NCBI RefSeq assembly: GCF_029784135.1
Contig: NC_073745.1
Coordinates: forward strand, 237,121,664-237,185,663
Direction: 5' to 3'
DNA from: Toxorhynchites rutilus septentrionalis
Taxonomy: Eukaryota > Arthropoda > Insecta > Diptera > Culicidae
DNA: 64,000 nt
Shown here: positions 22,760-34,050 of the stretch, piece after piece
Layout: every line of letters starts with the position of its first letter
Numbering within the stretch: the first letter of the stretch is position 1
Notes under the pieces: generated by a model
Seen by the model: only the letters and a program-made list of their open reading frames with translations
Database searches by the model: none
Told to the model about the DNA's origin: nothing
Position numbers and translations under genes: made by a program

Positions 22760-23941
22760 GGAGTACCGGTAAGTTTCTTCGTTTTTCTCAAAAATTAATG
22801 CTTTATCCTGCAAAATGGTCACAAATTTAATATTCAAAGTATTGCCCATCGCTATTCACAACTTTTCCCTACCTTTCTGGCAATTCACGGATCCCTTTTC
22901 GGTAATAATCGGCTGACCAGGAATCGATCCAATTTTCGACTTCATCAAAATTGGAGAAGTGCTGGTCAACCAGGCCATGTTGCATCGATCGAGAAAGGTA
23001 GTAATCGAACGAAGCAAAGTTTGGAGAATACGACGGGTGGGATAGGACCTCCCATTTCAGCGTTTCCAAGTTTGTTTTGAACGGTTTCGCGACATGCGGC
23101 CGAGCATTGTCGTGCTGCAAAATAACTTTATCGTGTCTTTGCTCGTATTGTGGCCGTTTTTCCTTCAGTGCACGGCTCAAACGCTTCAATTGTCGTCGGT
23201 AGAGGTTCCCCGTAATGGTTTCATTCGGTTTTAGCAGCTCATAGTACACAACACCCAGTTGGTCCCACCAAATAGACAGCATAACCTTCTGGCCGTGAAT
23301 ATGCCGCGCGGCCGTCGATGTTGATGCATGACCGGGGTATCCATACGTTGCCCGATGCTTAGGATTGTCGTAATGGACCCACTTTTCATCACCAGTAACG
23401 ATTCGATACAAAAAACCCTTCCTTTTGTGCCATTAGAGCAGTTGTTCGCACGTGAAAAAACGGCGTTCGAAGTCTCGTGGCTTCAATTCATACGGCACCC
23501 AATGTCCTATCTTTCGGAACATTCCCATTGCTTTTAAACGATCGGATATAGTTTGCTGAGCTACTCCAAGTGTACCTGCAAGTTCTTGTTGCGTTTGTGA
23601 CGGATCTTGATCGAGTAAAGCCTCCAATTCATTATCTTCAAACTTTTTTGGCGGTCCGGAACGTTCTTCGCCTTCCAAGTCAAAATTACCACTTTTAAAC
23701 CGTGCAAACCACGTCTGACACGTTCACTCAGTTGGAGCATGATCACCATAAACTTCCACCAAAATGCAATGACTTTCCGCAGCTGTTATCTTCATATTGA
23801 AGTAATGAAGTAACACTCCCCGCAAAAACATTCTCGTTGGTACGAAACACGACATATTTGAAGTGGCAAAAAATTATGTTGTTTACGCTTCAACTTTTTG
23901 ACATATACTGTATTAAAACCGAAGATACTTACCGGTACACC
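22760..23941 (-). mobile_element. Mauritiana-type mariner element
   Basis: The 1182-bp element is bounded by inverted ends GGAGTACCGGTAAGTTTCTT (22760) and the complement of GGTGTACCGGTAAGTATCTT (ending 23941), each flanked by TA (22758-22759 and 23942-23943). It holds one transposase gene on the minus strand that fills nearly the whole element. Confidence 0.93.
22827..23855 (-). pseudogene. Mauritiana-type mariner transposase, three stop codons
   Basis: From ATG at 23855 to the terminal TAA at 22827 the gene is 343 codons with no frameshift. It begins MSCFVPTRMFLRGVLLHYFN, as in Mos1-like transposases, and continues with QTWFARFKSGNFDLEGEERS, WVPYELK, the first aspartate in IVTGDEKWVHYD, the second in LQHDNARPHV, and the third in ASFDYYLS 34 residues later (D34D). 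The linker motif is WVPYELK and the final motif is YFEY. Three in-frame stops inactivate it: TGA at codon 44 (23724-23726), TAA at 23433-23435 and TAG at 22869-22871. All three are explicable by single C-to-T or G-to-A changes. YSPNFASFD deviates from the usual YSPDLAPSD. Confidence 0.93.
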
Positions 23942-23943
23942 TA

Positions 23944-25319
23944 ATAGTTTGACTTACAGGTTGTTGTTCAATTTATTCGTGTTCAATTCGCGTTTTTATC
24001 GTATAAGTCTTGCTACTAACAATGTATGTAATTGTGGTCCAGGTAGTTATAGATATATTAGATTTAGGCTTATATCTGTATAGATCTAACCTATTTAGAC
24101 TTATGTTCAAAAATACATGATAAATTATGACTCTTCTGCATAATTAAATAAAAAGAAGAAAAGGGTGATAATGAATTTATGTGCACACACTATTTGATTT
24201 TTTTTATATCGCTGAACATAGTGTTGAGTTCCTCGTGTCCATGTTAAAATGTGGTTCCAGATTCTACCTCATTCTATCCGTTAAAAAGATATAAGTATAA
24301 GAAAAACTGTGTCCTAGCACCACCATTTGATGTTTCAAAAGAGTAAAAACTACAGATTTCGGAACAATAAAAATACTCAATTCAAATGCAAAACATTTAT
24401 CATCATTGCAATCATGGCAAAATTGATGATAATATTCCAAATTTTATCAACTACCATCGTATCTATCAGCAAATACTGTGCGCTTAAATATTGAAATCCG
24501 ATGATGTGAGGAATTTGGCACTCAAAATAGTCAATATAGTTAGTTAAAATAGTTAACAACGTAACAACGCAGTTTGCAGAAACGCCAAGTCAGGGCAAAA
24601 GAATTGTGGATCAAATATCGGAGAATTATTATTACACTCCGAGGTGCCAAGTTTTTTTTTCTAAAAAAATTATTATGGCAAATACCATGATCTCGTTTTT
24701 CATCGTGTCATCATAGCGAATCAAAATGAATTAAATTTAAAACATCAAAGAAAAAAGCAGAAAACGTTCTTAAAAGCACAAGACACGAGATTTAAAACAT
24801 TTCGAAAATGTTGTAACTCAATCATCAGATTAAAAAATATGAATACGATCGTTATGCAGATTGAATTTCTTTGTTGCGGAATGAGCTCGACAGAAGACTT
24901 GAAGATATTTCAAAAATAATATAATTCATATCATTTTCATTTAATGATGGAATCAACATAGGAGAAATGTCAATGAAATTAAAAAGCATTGATTGAAAAT
25001 GGAATCTACAATTTGCATGGCGATATATTTTTAAAATCAAGAGAGATGAAGCTCTTGATTTCAAAAGTATTTCAATTTTAAAAATATATTTACTGCACTT
25101 ATTGGAATTTACTTTGCGGAAAAATATGTTATGGATACCTTTTTTGGGTGTACAAAACAATATTTTCTAATATGAATACAATCAAAACAAAACATCGATC
25201 TCCTTTGACAGATTACTATTTGGAAGCCTGATTGCAAATAAATTTGAGTGCATTTAAATGAAAATATATAAAACATGTCAAAAATATACATCCTAATGTT
25301 TCCAGTGCTTTATCAGATA
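23944..25319. other. Unassigned AT-rich stretch
   Basis: No gene or defined repeat boundary is visible. Part of it may be the decayed body of the hAT element whose C-terminus follows. Confidence 0.35.
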
Positions 25320-25411
25320 CAAAACAAACATTCAGGATAAAATGTCAGATTTTTCATTTATTATGAGAGACTGGCTAACATCTATGAGCATGGATCAATT
25401 GTATCAGGATT

Positions 25412-25775
25412 ATGGATCATTATGGATCTGAAATAGAGGAACTTGTATCAGAGGTGGAAGTGTTTAAGAAGCAGATGAAGGACCAATTCCCTGGCCTGAA
25501 CTCTTCGATGCCTTTAGGCATATTGAACATTGTTCTCAGATATTCCCTCGATGCATTTTATCCTAACATCGAGACGGCGCTACGAATTTTACTGGCGCTT
25601 CCAGTTACAGTGGCATCGTGCGAACCCAGTTTCAGCAAGCCTAAATTGATTGAAAGTTATCTGCGTTCTAAAATAAGCCAAGGCTTGGCAATTCATTCGT
25701 ACCAGAAAGAATCGCTCATACTTTGATTTTGGACCATTTTGCTTCAGCTAAAGCATGGTAATGATATTTCTAGCC
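25412..25775 (+). pseudogene. hAT transposase C-terminal dimerisation domain fragment
   Basis: A 104-codon frame reads AFYPNIETALRILLALPVTV, then ASCEPSFSKPKLIESYLRSK and AIHSYQKESLIL. This is the conserved hAT C-terminal dimerisation region (P...ALRILLTLPVSVAS.ERSFS.LK.IK.YLRS). In another frame just after the stop, LILDHFASAKAW continues the family's usual DF...FA..KAR ending, so a frameshift separates them. The catalytic core upstream is not recognisable. It resembles the ZMYM-like hAT subgroup. Confidence 0.85.
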
Positions 25776-26327
25776 ATCTAAACACGAATAAACTGCTCAA
25801 AGTAAACATTGGTATAAGTGAGTAGTTTTCCTCATATTTATACAAAATATCACAATCTTAAAACTAGTAAAAAAATCGAAAAAAGAGGTACTTTTTAGGG
25901 CACCATTTTCATCGTTTGCCGGGGGCACTGTCTACCCTCACTACGCCGCTGACTATAAGTAAAAATGAAAATATGTATAATTGAGGTTCACAATAACATA
26001 ATAAGTGATACTGATTCAAAAAATATTCTAGTATTTCATTTTCCAATACTCGAACTAAGTAACTGAAATTTTGTAAACCTCTTCGCACTCTGACTGCATA
26101 ATGATATTCGTTCGTTTTATTGTTCCATCTCGGCAACAGCTGTTTATTGTTTCATTTGAGATAACGATATCGGATAACGACGATAACGGATCGAAGTATT
26201 GTCGGTACATTCCGGACGCATATCCGTAGAGATAGATATACCACATAGATAATTTCAATATATCAACGCTTTGAAAGAAAGTAGACATCAATATATATTT
26301 AATGCGATTAATGCATAAAAGTCATTA

Positions 26328-27625
26328 AAGGGTGTGTCACATCAAATTGCATCACGGAATAAACGCTGTAGAAATTCGCCCAGTAGACCGATCCTTTTGA
26401 AAATTTTAGACAGTAAAATAAAAACTATTAAACAACTTTTAGCATTTTCTTTTTATTCATACTTCGAGCCCAAGCCCGTATGCTCGCACCTTCCTCTTTA
26501 CCCCGTCCATAAGGTTCTGTACAACGTCAGGTTGTAGTTTTTTTTGAACAGAAATCCATTTTCTCTTGAAGTCCGCCTCCGATTTGACAACTTTTGGATT
26601 CTTCCGGAGGGCCTGCTTCATAATCGCCCAATATTTCTCTATTGGGCGAAGCTCCGGCGCGTTGGGCGGGTTCATTTCCTTTGGCACGAAGGTGACCCCG
26701 TTGGCTTCGTACCACTCCAACACGTCCTTTGAATAGTGGCACGAAGCGAGATCCGGCCAGACGATGGTCGGGCCCTCGTGCTGCTTCAATAGTGGTAGTA
26801 AGAGCTTCTGTAGGCACTCCTTAAGGTAAACCTGCCCGTTTACCGTGCCGGTCATCACGAAGAAGGCGCTCCGCTTTCCGCAAGAGCAGATCGCTTGCCA
26901 CACCATGTACTTTTTGGCAAACTTGGATAGTTACTGCTTGCGAATCTCCTCCGGAACGCTGAATTTGTCCTCTGCGGAGAAGAACAACAGGCCCGGCAGC
27001 TGACGAAAGTCCGCTTTGACGTAGGTTTCGTCGTCCATTACCAGGCAATGCGGCTTCGTCAGCATTTCGGTGTACAGCTTCCGGGCTCGCGTCTTCCCCA
27101 CCATGTTTTGCCTTTCGTCGTGGTTAGGAGCCTTCTGAACCTTGTATGTACGCAGGCCCTCCCGCTGCTTGGTCCGCTGGACGAATGAACTTGACAAATT
27201 CAGCTTATTGGCGACATCACGGACCGAATTTCTCGGATCACGTCTAAACTGCTTAACTACGCGCTTGTGATCTTTTTCACTGACGGAGCATCCATTTTTG
27301 CCGTTCTTCACCTTCCGGTCGATGGTTAAGTTCTCGAAGTATCGTTTTAGTACTCTGCTGACCGTAGATTGGACCATTCCCAGCATCTTACCGATGTCCC
27401 GATGTGACAACTCCGGATTCTCGAAATGAGTGCACAAGATTAATTCACGACGCTCTTTTTCGTTCGACGACATTTTTCCAAATTTACGAAAAATTGACAG
27501 TGAAGCATGGCCAACGTGATCTATACACTCTTATCTGATTATAAGCGAAAGCTGAAGATATAATTCCTAAAAATTAAATTTCTACAGCGTTTTTTCCGTG
27601 ATGCAATTTGATGTGACACACCCTT
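26328..27625 (-). mobile_element. Nearly intact DD37E (ITmD37E-type) transposon
   Basis: The 1298-bp element has 49-bp inverted ends beginning AAGGGTGTGTCACATCAAAT with one mismatch, flanked by TA at 26326-26327 and 27626-27627. The minus strand carries a single 338-codon transposase gene. End identity and a gene with only one stop point to a young insertion. It sits inside what appears to be hAT 3' DNA. Confidence 0.95.
26457..27473 (-). pseudogene. DD37E Tc1/mariner transposase with one internal stop
   Basis: It begins MSSNEKERRELILCTHFENP with a helix-turn-helix SHRDIGKMLGMVQSTVSRVL and a second DNA-binding part, DVANKLNLSSSFVQRT. The catalytic residues are D in CLVMDDETYVK, D in VWPDLASCHYSKD and E in ELRPIEKYW. 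The spacing between the last two is exactly 37, which defines the DD37E group described in mosquitoes. The gene ends KRKVRAYGLGLEV. A single TAA interrupts it between RKQ and LSKFAKKYM near 26930. Otherwise the frame is continuous and no catalytic residue is lost. It is GC-richer than its surroundings, as expected of a recent arrival. Confidence 0.95.
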
Positions 27626-27766
27626 TATAAGAGATGGAAAAAATGCAGACGATTTTTGCAATTTTCCTTATAAAATTTTAAATGCGTCAAAATGATGCGT
27701 CCCGTAACCCTATTGTTAATAGGGGTCGATTTTCAGACCTCATCAGCCCCCAAAATCAAATTTCGT

Positions 27767-28123
27767 TTATGTCGAACCCTTGGATACCACTCTGAGAAAC
27801 CCTGATCTTAACAATGCCACATCTTTCCAGACGTAGCCTGAATAGATACAAAATTTTATATTTTCAAACATATTTCGAAGGCGCATTCCTGCAACGCAGT
27901 CAATAAGTGCTGTCATAAAACTGAAGGTTCTGCATTCTGCGGCGCCTCCGCCATACTTGGATAAACCGGTGTCCAAAAATTTTGTAGAGCTTCCGCGAAA
28001 GCAAACCCCAAAAGGGTCGCTGCATTTATGAACCTGTTGCAATTGCTTCCACCAAACGAGCGAAACAAGACCCGGCACACCGATATGTGTGTACACTTTC
28101 GTACGATCTATGTACCTGAGCAT
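27767..28123 (-). other. Unidentified 118-codon minus frame
   Basis: The frame includes GVPGLVSLVWWKQLQQVHKC and YIDRTKVYTHI. Its end overlaps the hAT terminal repeat at 27787-27804, so at least that part is non-coding. I recognise no domain; it may be old element sequence or chance. Confidence 0.2.
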
Positions 28124-29485
28124 GGTACAGGAAACAGGTCTCCGGCGTATGATGTTTCTCGTGATGTTGTGTCCGCGTCATGATAATCTATCATCATACA
28201 CCGAATAAACCCGTTGGAGGCGAAGAGAGTGGTAAGACATGGTTGCCATCGCAGGCGGCACCTCGTCGCCTCATCGTCGCTTTCGTCCCATTCCTACATT
28301 CTTTTTTTTTGTTTTGCTCAATATTATAGCACACGGTGATGAGGAGGATCCCTTCGTTCGTGGCCAGCAATCAACTGCGAGAACCACACAAGACGATCGA
28401 CAGCCGCATACCTCTGCGCGACACCATCCCGGCCAGGCCTGTTCCAGCCCCAGAGCGAGTCCAGTGCGAGTGCGAGGAAAAAGTGCTTAAATAGGTCACC
28501 GCACGTTGTAGGTCATTGTCTTCTCTGATACTACTCGGATCTCCTCCGCCAAGAGCGTCGACGATGGACGACGACTTGCGAGAGGTGATATGTGTCTTCG
28601 CTGTTTGTAACTGGGCTTTTCTGTTTTATGATAGTGGCAGCTCTCCGCTCTCTGGCGCGCTTTGCACGTATCATGGCTTGTGCGCCATCTTTGCAAGTAA
28701 ATCTTCTCCTGAGAGGTGAGTTGTGAGCAGAATGAGGAAATGTTTAATGCAAATAATATCGTAGTGCAGATTCGTTCGTACGTTCATGTATTTCCTCCAC
28801 AGAATAAAATAGTTTCTAATTAGTATGGAATATTGTTTGAACTTAAACGTTCATCCATTATCATTGTTGTTAATGAACTGATGCGATAGAACACTCCAAA
28901 CAATGTCTTTCTACTCAATGAATTTGACAATTTGTTTCAAAAAATAATTAGATTTCTATCTATATAATAATTATCGTTTACGATACTTTGATCGTTTTAT
29001 AAATCGTATATATTTTTGATTAACATTAGAAATGATAATGTAAAGCCTAAATGCGAATTGAATCAATGCAATACAACCTTATATAGAGCACTTAAAATTT
29101 GTGATTTTTTGCTTTATTTTTATTCAATTCCCTCTTCCATTCCGAATACCGCACTTTTGTCGTAACTCCACTCATTAATTTAATATAGCAACAAATTTGT
29201 TATTTTTTAATAGTATTCATTCAAACTATCGTAAACTCCAACTAGTTTTAGATTATTCTGGGATGCTTACAAAATGCTGTCCGCATGACAGTCCAACCCA
29301 CATTTCACTGGAGCGAAACTCCGCTGAATTTGATGGATTCTTCGCTTTTGGCAAAAAAAATCACATTGTTGACGTCGTAACAATCCAACACGTTTCGAGC
29401 ATAGATGAACCTAATTGAGAGATGAAGAGATGTAGCGAGTGATAACTTCTCCACATCCGCAAGTCGCCTGCCAACATTTTTTTTC
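28124..29485. other. Unassigned stretch with a possible first exon
   Basis: A GC-richer block (28200-28720) contains ATGGACGACGACTTGCGAG at 28564 in good start context. Its frame (MDDDLREVICVFAVCNWAFL...) runs to SPER, where GAGAG|GTGAGT at 28715 looks like a splice donor and the frame stops at once. This could be a host 5' exon, but no partner exon was found. The remainder is AT-rich with nothing recognised. Confidence 0.25.
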
Positions 29486-30235
29486 ATTGTTGCGTTGCGA
29501 AGAAAGTGAACATCGTTAAGTTCTTTGAGCCCGCCAGATAATCCCGTTCCGGTATCTATAACATCCTTACACTTCTATAGAAGAATGAGAGCATTAAATG
29601 GAAGTCTGGTTCCGATCGTACGACTGTGCTCCGCGATCGTAAACTGCAGCTGAAGCTAAAGAAGAAGACGGAGGAAATAATGGCTACATCGTTCCGGGAT
29701 TTGAGGCGGGAGGCTGGAGCAACGGGTCAGACCAGTGGAAAAATACCAGGCAGCGATGGACATCATCATGCGGAATCGTAAGTCAAGACCAGCGAAGCGA
29801 AACGTCGCGGTCGAGACGTATTAAACGCTGGATGGCAACGACTGGCAGAGAACCAGCTACTTTACGACCCCCACCAAGGTGGTAAGTATCGACGGGATGA
29901 TTTACAGCTTGCCGGAAGTTGCCTCCTTCATCCAAAAACATCATCCAGACAAGAATGTGGTGTTTTGTCCGGACCTGGCCGGAAGCAAAAAAGTCGCTGG
30001 AGGAGATGACTCGCTTGAAGAGAGATGTTGTTCCAAAGTCCACCAGCCCTCCGAACGTTCCCCAGCTGCGTCTAATCGAGAATGTTTGGCGAACATGGAG
30101 CGGAGGTTCAACTTCAACAATTTCGTGGCGTAAACGGAGGAGGCACTAAAAAATAAAGCTAAGAAAGAACTGGAAAACGTTCCAACAAGTATGTTTTTGA
30201 CAAGAATAAAATGACCAGATGGTCAGAGGTCTAAC
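29486..30235 (+). pseudogene. Degenerate DD37E transposase, copy 1
   Basis: Pieces in several frames follow the order of a Tc1-type transposase: KVNIVKFFEPA and RDRKLQLKLKKKTEEIMATS-FRDLRREAGA (DNA binding), YSLPEVASFIQKHHPDKN, VFCPDLAGS (second aspartate), DVVPKSTSPPNVPQLRLIEN (glutamate) and KELENVPTS at the end. Allowing for a lost HYA after PDLAGS, the aspartate-glutamate spacing fits 37. There are many frameshifts and stops, and the first aspartate is not seen. Inverted ends were not found. It is a much older relative of the element at 26.3 kb. Confidence 0.75.
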
Positions 30236-30266
30236 GCGTGACACAGAAAACAAAACGTTATGTATA

Positions 30267-30285
30267 TCTATATATATAATAAATG

Positions 30286-30317
<32 letters not shown>

Positions 30318-31478
30318 GATTCTTATGGACTCGGAAACTACTGAACCGATCGACATGAAAATTGGTATGTAGGGGTTTTTGGGGTCGGGGAAGGTTCTTA
30401 TGATATTTCCAGACCCCTCCCCCCTCTCTAAGGGGGGGCTGTCATACAAATGAAACACAAATTTCTTCATTACTCGAGAGTTAAACAAGCAAACGATACC
30501 AAATTTGACATGTGGAGGTATTAGAGTGCAAAAAATGTTTTTACGGTTGCTAGACACTCCACTCCCCTCTTTGCCATACAAATGAAACACAAATTTCTGA
30601 ATTTTTCGAGAATTAATCAAGCAAACGAAACCAAATGTGGCATGTGGAGGTTTTAGGATGCAATAGATATTTCTATTGTGGTTAGACACTCCTCCCGCTC
30701 TCTAAGGGTGGGCTGCCATACAAACGAACACAAACTTCCGCATAACTCGAGAACTAATCAAGCACAATTTGGGATGTGAGGGTTTTTGGGTATGAGAAAT
30801 GTTTCTATAATGGTATGACGCCCCTTCCTCCTCTGGAATGGAGAAAGGGTCCCACAAAAATATTACACATATTTCAACCAAACACGACAATTGAAAATTT
30901 TCGGAAAACATTTAAGGAAAAAGGGAAAATTAGGAAAAATTCCCATTCCCAATTCCCATATGTTCAACAATTCAATAGTGACAAGTGCTGTTAGTCCATT
31001 TGATGTTTGCGCTAGCGAAATTGATCTTTGTTCGAAACTGGAGATGGATTTTAATGTGATGAAACGCTCTCCTGTATCTTCTTCTATCTATACCAAAAAA
31101 AGGATCACCGGATATGTTGATAAGAGCAGAACTCGAGAAAGGAATTGTCCGATTTAGGGCTGTCTTCATTCTATCATATTTTCTGTATAAAACATTTATT
31201 CCATGTAACGGAGAAACATGTTATTTGCAAGTGGTTGAAAAATCTTGAACAAGAATTGTGTCTGAAAATAATATGATATTATAATGATGAATTTTGGTAG
31301 AAGTACTAGGAATTTTATAGTAAAAGGTAAATTCAACGGAGTCGATTAGAAGACCAATCAACGAACAGTTCTGCGATTGGACCCATGAACTTGCTCATAG
31401 TAAGAAAACGTGAATGTTTGAAGGTATTGATAACAAAAAATAAATTTTGGGCGAGACGAAGTTTGCCGGGTCAGCTAG
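30267..31478 (+). mobile_element. Non-autonomous Helitron with canonical ends
   Basis: The element begins TCTATATATATAATAAATGG immediately after A (30266) and ends GCCGGGTCAGCTAG followed by T (31479), so it sits exactly between A and T as Helitrons do. A (CTGT)n run lies near the 5' end. Four tandem units of about 135 bases follow (starting near 30410, 30550, 30685 and 30820), each with a GACACTCC-C-rich-TCTCTAAGG segment and CATACAAATGAAACACAAAT. A GGGCGAGAC...GTTTGCC stem precedes the 3' end. No Rep/helicase gene is present, so movement would depend on another copy. Confidence 0.85.
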
Positions 31479-31809
31479 TACGTTATATTAATATAAACCA
31501 AAGTTTAGTGAGTCTAAACTGATCTGTATTATTTCTTTTCTAAGTATCGGCACTCAGTTGTGATTTCTCGGTGGTTTTTGTTTACGCCTGAAAAATCACT
31601 CGCTCAATCAGAGCATTTACGCCTGGCAAGCACGATTCAAATTCTACAAATTTTATTCAAATTACCGAATGGAATGCTCGAAAATTCCAATTCATTTTTC
31701 ATCGACTTTATTGTTAACGTATGCATTCAAAAAATGGACTAATTTCGGATGGCGATGAAGGATAATTTATAGAAACAAATTTTCTTTAAACCTTACGTTT
31801 ATTAAGTCT

Positions 31810-32690
31810 ACAACAAAAACGATTCAAGGCTGTTGATTCGCAGCAGCAGCACTGTCAAACAACTTGATGATTTTTCCATACTGCAAGCTCCACCCCACAG
31901 CGAAGGAGTTGGACATCCTGAGGCACTTTGTGTCCGCCATATATAGCCGATCTGGTTTTTACAACATCATCTCCCTGCCGCTCCTTAAGCCGGAGGATCG
32001 AAGCAAGCAGCCAAATGGTGAAGGAGAATCTGGCCAAAATGGACATTTTTATGCGGAAGCGTCAGACGAGACCGGCAGTATCTGAGCAGCAGGCAATTAT
32101 CCAGAAGGAGTAGCTTCAGGTACTGGTGAAAAACTTCTTTCCGGCGAAAGAAGTGAAAAACTTTTTTTTCACTGGCGAAAAACTTCTTTTCGTGCTCATA
32201 ATGAAAGACGAGACGTACTTGATGCTAGAATTCAACGAATGGTAGGGAACCGGGTACTTTACGTTCCTCAGGTAAGCGATGATGTCGAATATATCATCCA
32301 CATCAAGTTCTCGAAGAAGGTCCTTCTCTAACAGGCGTGAAGGGAATGTCCAAGCCGCTCTTCTTTCGAGTCATATGGTGAACGGGGAGATATATAGTAC
32401 GAAGTGCTTGCCGGAAGTTGCGAAAATGGTGTGGTCTTTATGCCGAACTTGGGATCAACCCATTATGCCAAAGGTCACTGGAGGATGTATCGGCTGGAGA
32501 TAAACATTGTCGCGAAGACTGCCAACCTTCCCAACATTCCCCAGCTGCAGCCGATAGAAAACTTTTGGGCGAATGGCCAAAATGGAGAGACAATCGACCA
32601 CAAAAGCCATGAAAAGGTAAAAGAACACGCCACCATACATCTTTTCATGGACCATAGTTGAGGTTCCGGCCAACTTCCGTAAGACCTCCC
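31810..32690 (+). pseudogene. Degenerate DD37E transposase, copy 2
   Basis: Fragments in order: ILRHFVSAIYSRSGFYNIIS (DNA binding), MRKRQTRPAVSEQQAIIQKE, IMKDETYLMLEFNEW (first-aspartate region, MDDETY-like), CLPEVA...VVFMPNLGSTHYAKGHW with the second aspartate replaced by asparagine, and NIPQLQPIENFWA with the glutamate. The 3' part continues VPANFRKTSQYF. Stops, frameshifts and a duplicated TTCTTTTC...GGCGAAA stretch near 32135-32190 inactivate it. No inverted ends were found. Confidence 0.7.
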
Positions 32691-33732
32691 AGTACTTCAT
32701 TTACGATACTTCTTCAAACAACCTTGCCTCTTCCTGTCGAGTATACACTAGTTCGTCCGACTTATTTAAAACGTTAAGCTCTGACCGAGATAGGGGAACA
32801 AAGAAGAACTCTTCGTCTGGCTCACGTTGGTCCCTGAGGATCAATAGGGGACTTTTATAAATGCTGGACATTTCGCGGGACGTAATCTTAAGCGGGACAT
32901 TTTGTTGAAATACCAGACGTCCCGCGTAACGCGTCAGTTTAGACAAGAATGACGAAAGTTCCAGTCAACTGCCGGAAGACCGCCTGACAGGGCGTCGAAA
33001 TATTTTTGTAACATGGTCAATAACATTATCCACTATGCACCATCTTCTCACAAGGCAGTCACCACTCGGCTTCGGGCGGTTTCTGGTTATCCCGCGAACG
33101 CTCATGGGCGCACATTTTGGCAATCCTGCCCGGAGCGAGGATTAAACGGGACGATCGGAAACCGCCTATATTTTGAGAAGTGACACAAAAGTTGCACGGT
33201 TCCAAAGTGCATTTGTTTGTATGTGTTCCCTCAAAAGGTCAGTAGAACTTTTTGGGGGAACATTTCGAAATTACGAGCAATGGAGTTCCCGCACTGCGAA
33301 GAATACATAAGTGGTCAGCCCGAGACTACCCCCTCAGCGGAATAATACAAGTAGCAAAATTATCCTACCATGAGAGGCATGAAGATTATCAGTAAGTAAA
33401 TGTTACGTTTGAAGAAAGTGTGAATTGAACTGCAGGGATGGCAGAAATTTTAATACTTCATGTTAAATTTCAGGTTGATTTGAATGATTCATGAATGAAT
33501 GAATCAAAATTGAAACTTGTTTGCCAGAAACAATGATATATTTTTCATTCAATGTAGTTCAATACTTTGATTGCTACAGGGTAACAAAACAAAGTTTTTT
33601 GTTTTAATTATGTTTCTATGTTTAGTAGATGATATTGAAAATAAAATAAGTACAGATGCATACCAGTCCTGTAAATTCATTGCATTAATACATATTACTT
33701 CGCAGTAACGCATACTCTTAAAATGCACAAGA
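32691..33732. other. Unassigned stretch with one shared repeat segment
   Basis: At 33055-33118 the sequence CTCGGCTTCGGGCGG...CTGGTTATCCCGCG matches 35590-35652. A minus frame of 81 codons (32701-32946) has no recognisable domain. Repeated GGGAC words around 32870-32925 are unexplained. Confidence 0.35.
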
Positions 33733-34050
33733 AGCGCGGATCGGAATGACCGTGCAGTAAAGAGGTTGAATGGATAAAAAATGCGGATTGGGACGACCGC
33801 ACAAACAAGTACGGCCCGGGACAATCGTATGAAAAAATGATAATGATAAGATTGTGGATCGGGATGACCGTGCTGTGCAAAAATAGAAGTAAAATTCTTT
33901 GAGGATCGGGACGACCGCCCAGAACAAGTACGACTCGGGAGGACCACATGGAGGACAGAATGTTAATGATGGGCACGTGAACTGGGACGACTACACAAAA
34001 TAAAAAATATTTGAATTCAAATTATTCTAAGGAAAGTGCGATCGAGGTGA
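33733..34050. repeat. Spaced minisatellite of GGATCGGGACGACCG
   Basis: Eight diverged copies of a roughly 20-base core, best form GCGGATCGGGACGACCGCAC, occur near 33735, 33783, 33812, 33855, 33901, 33930, 33978 and 34040. They are separated by unlike AT-rich spacers of 10-50 bases. The core is partly palindromic (CGG..CG..CCG). The array gives long minus-strand open frames that I attribute to its composition. Confidence 0.75.

Larger units (their letters stand above)
25320..27804 (+). mobile_element. hAT element remnant split by a DD37E insertion
   Basis: A hAT transposase C-terminus (25.41-25.78 kb) is followed by 3' non-coding DNA, then a complete DD37E element (26328-27625), then more non-coding DNA ending in CCACTCTGAGAAACCCTG (27787-27804). 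That end is the complement of the CAGGG...TCTCA-type terminus common in hAT elements. The last 100 bases match 61495-61592. Linking the two halves across the DD37E insertion is an inference from order and orientation. The left terminus was not found. Confidence 0.6.

Noticed and set aside
30258..30689. 143-codon minus frame and similar frames at 59.6-60.4 kb
   Set aside because: They translate the Helitron's internal units; peptides such as NRKNIFC..PHAKFG recur with the DNA repeat.
30400..30860. Regularly spaced repeats as a CRISPR array
   Set aside because: Units of about 135 bases without short direct repeats and unique spacers, in eukaryotic DNA; they are Helitron internal repeats.
33549..33976. 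Minus-strand open frames of 132 and 93 codons
   Set aside because: They run through the GGATCGGGACGACCG array; the RSSRS/PDPQ-type repeats follow from the DNA repeat and occur in more than one frame.
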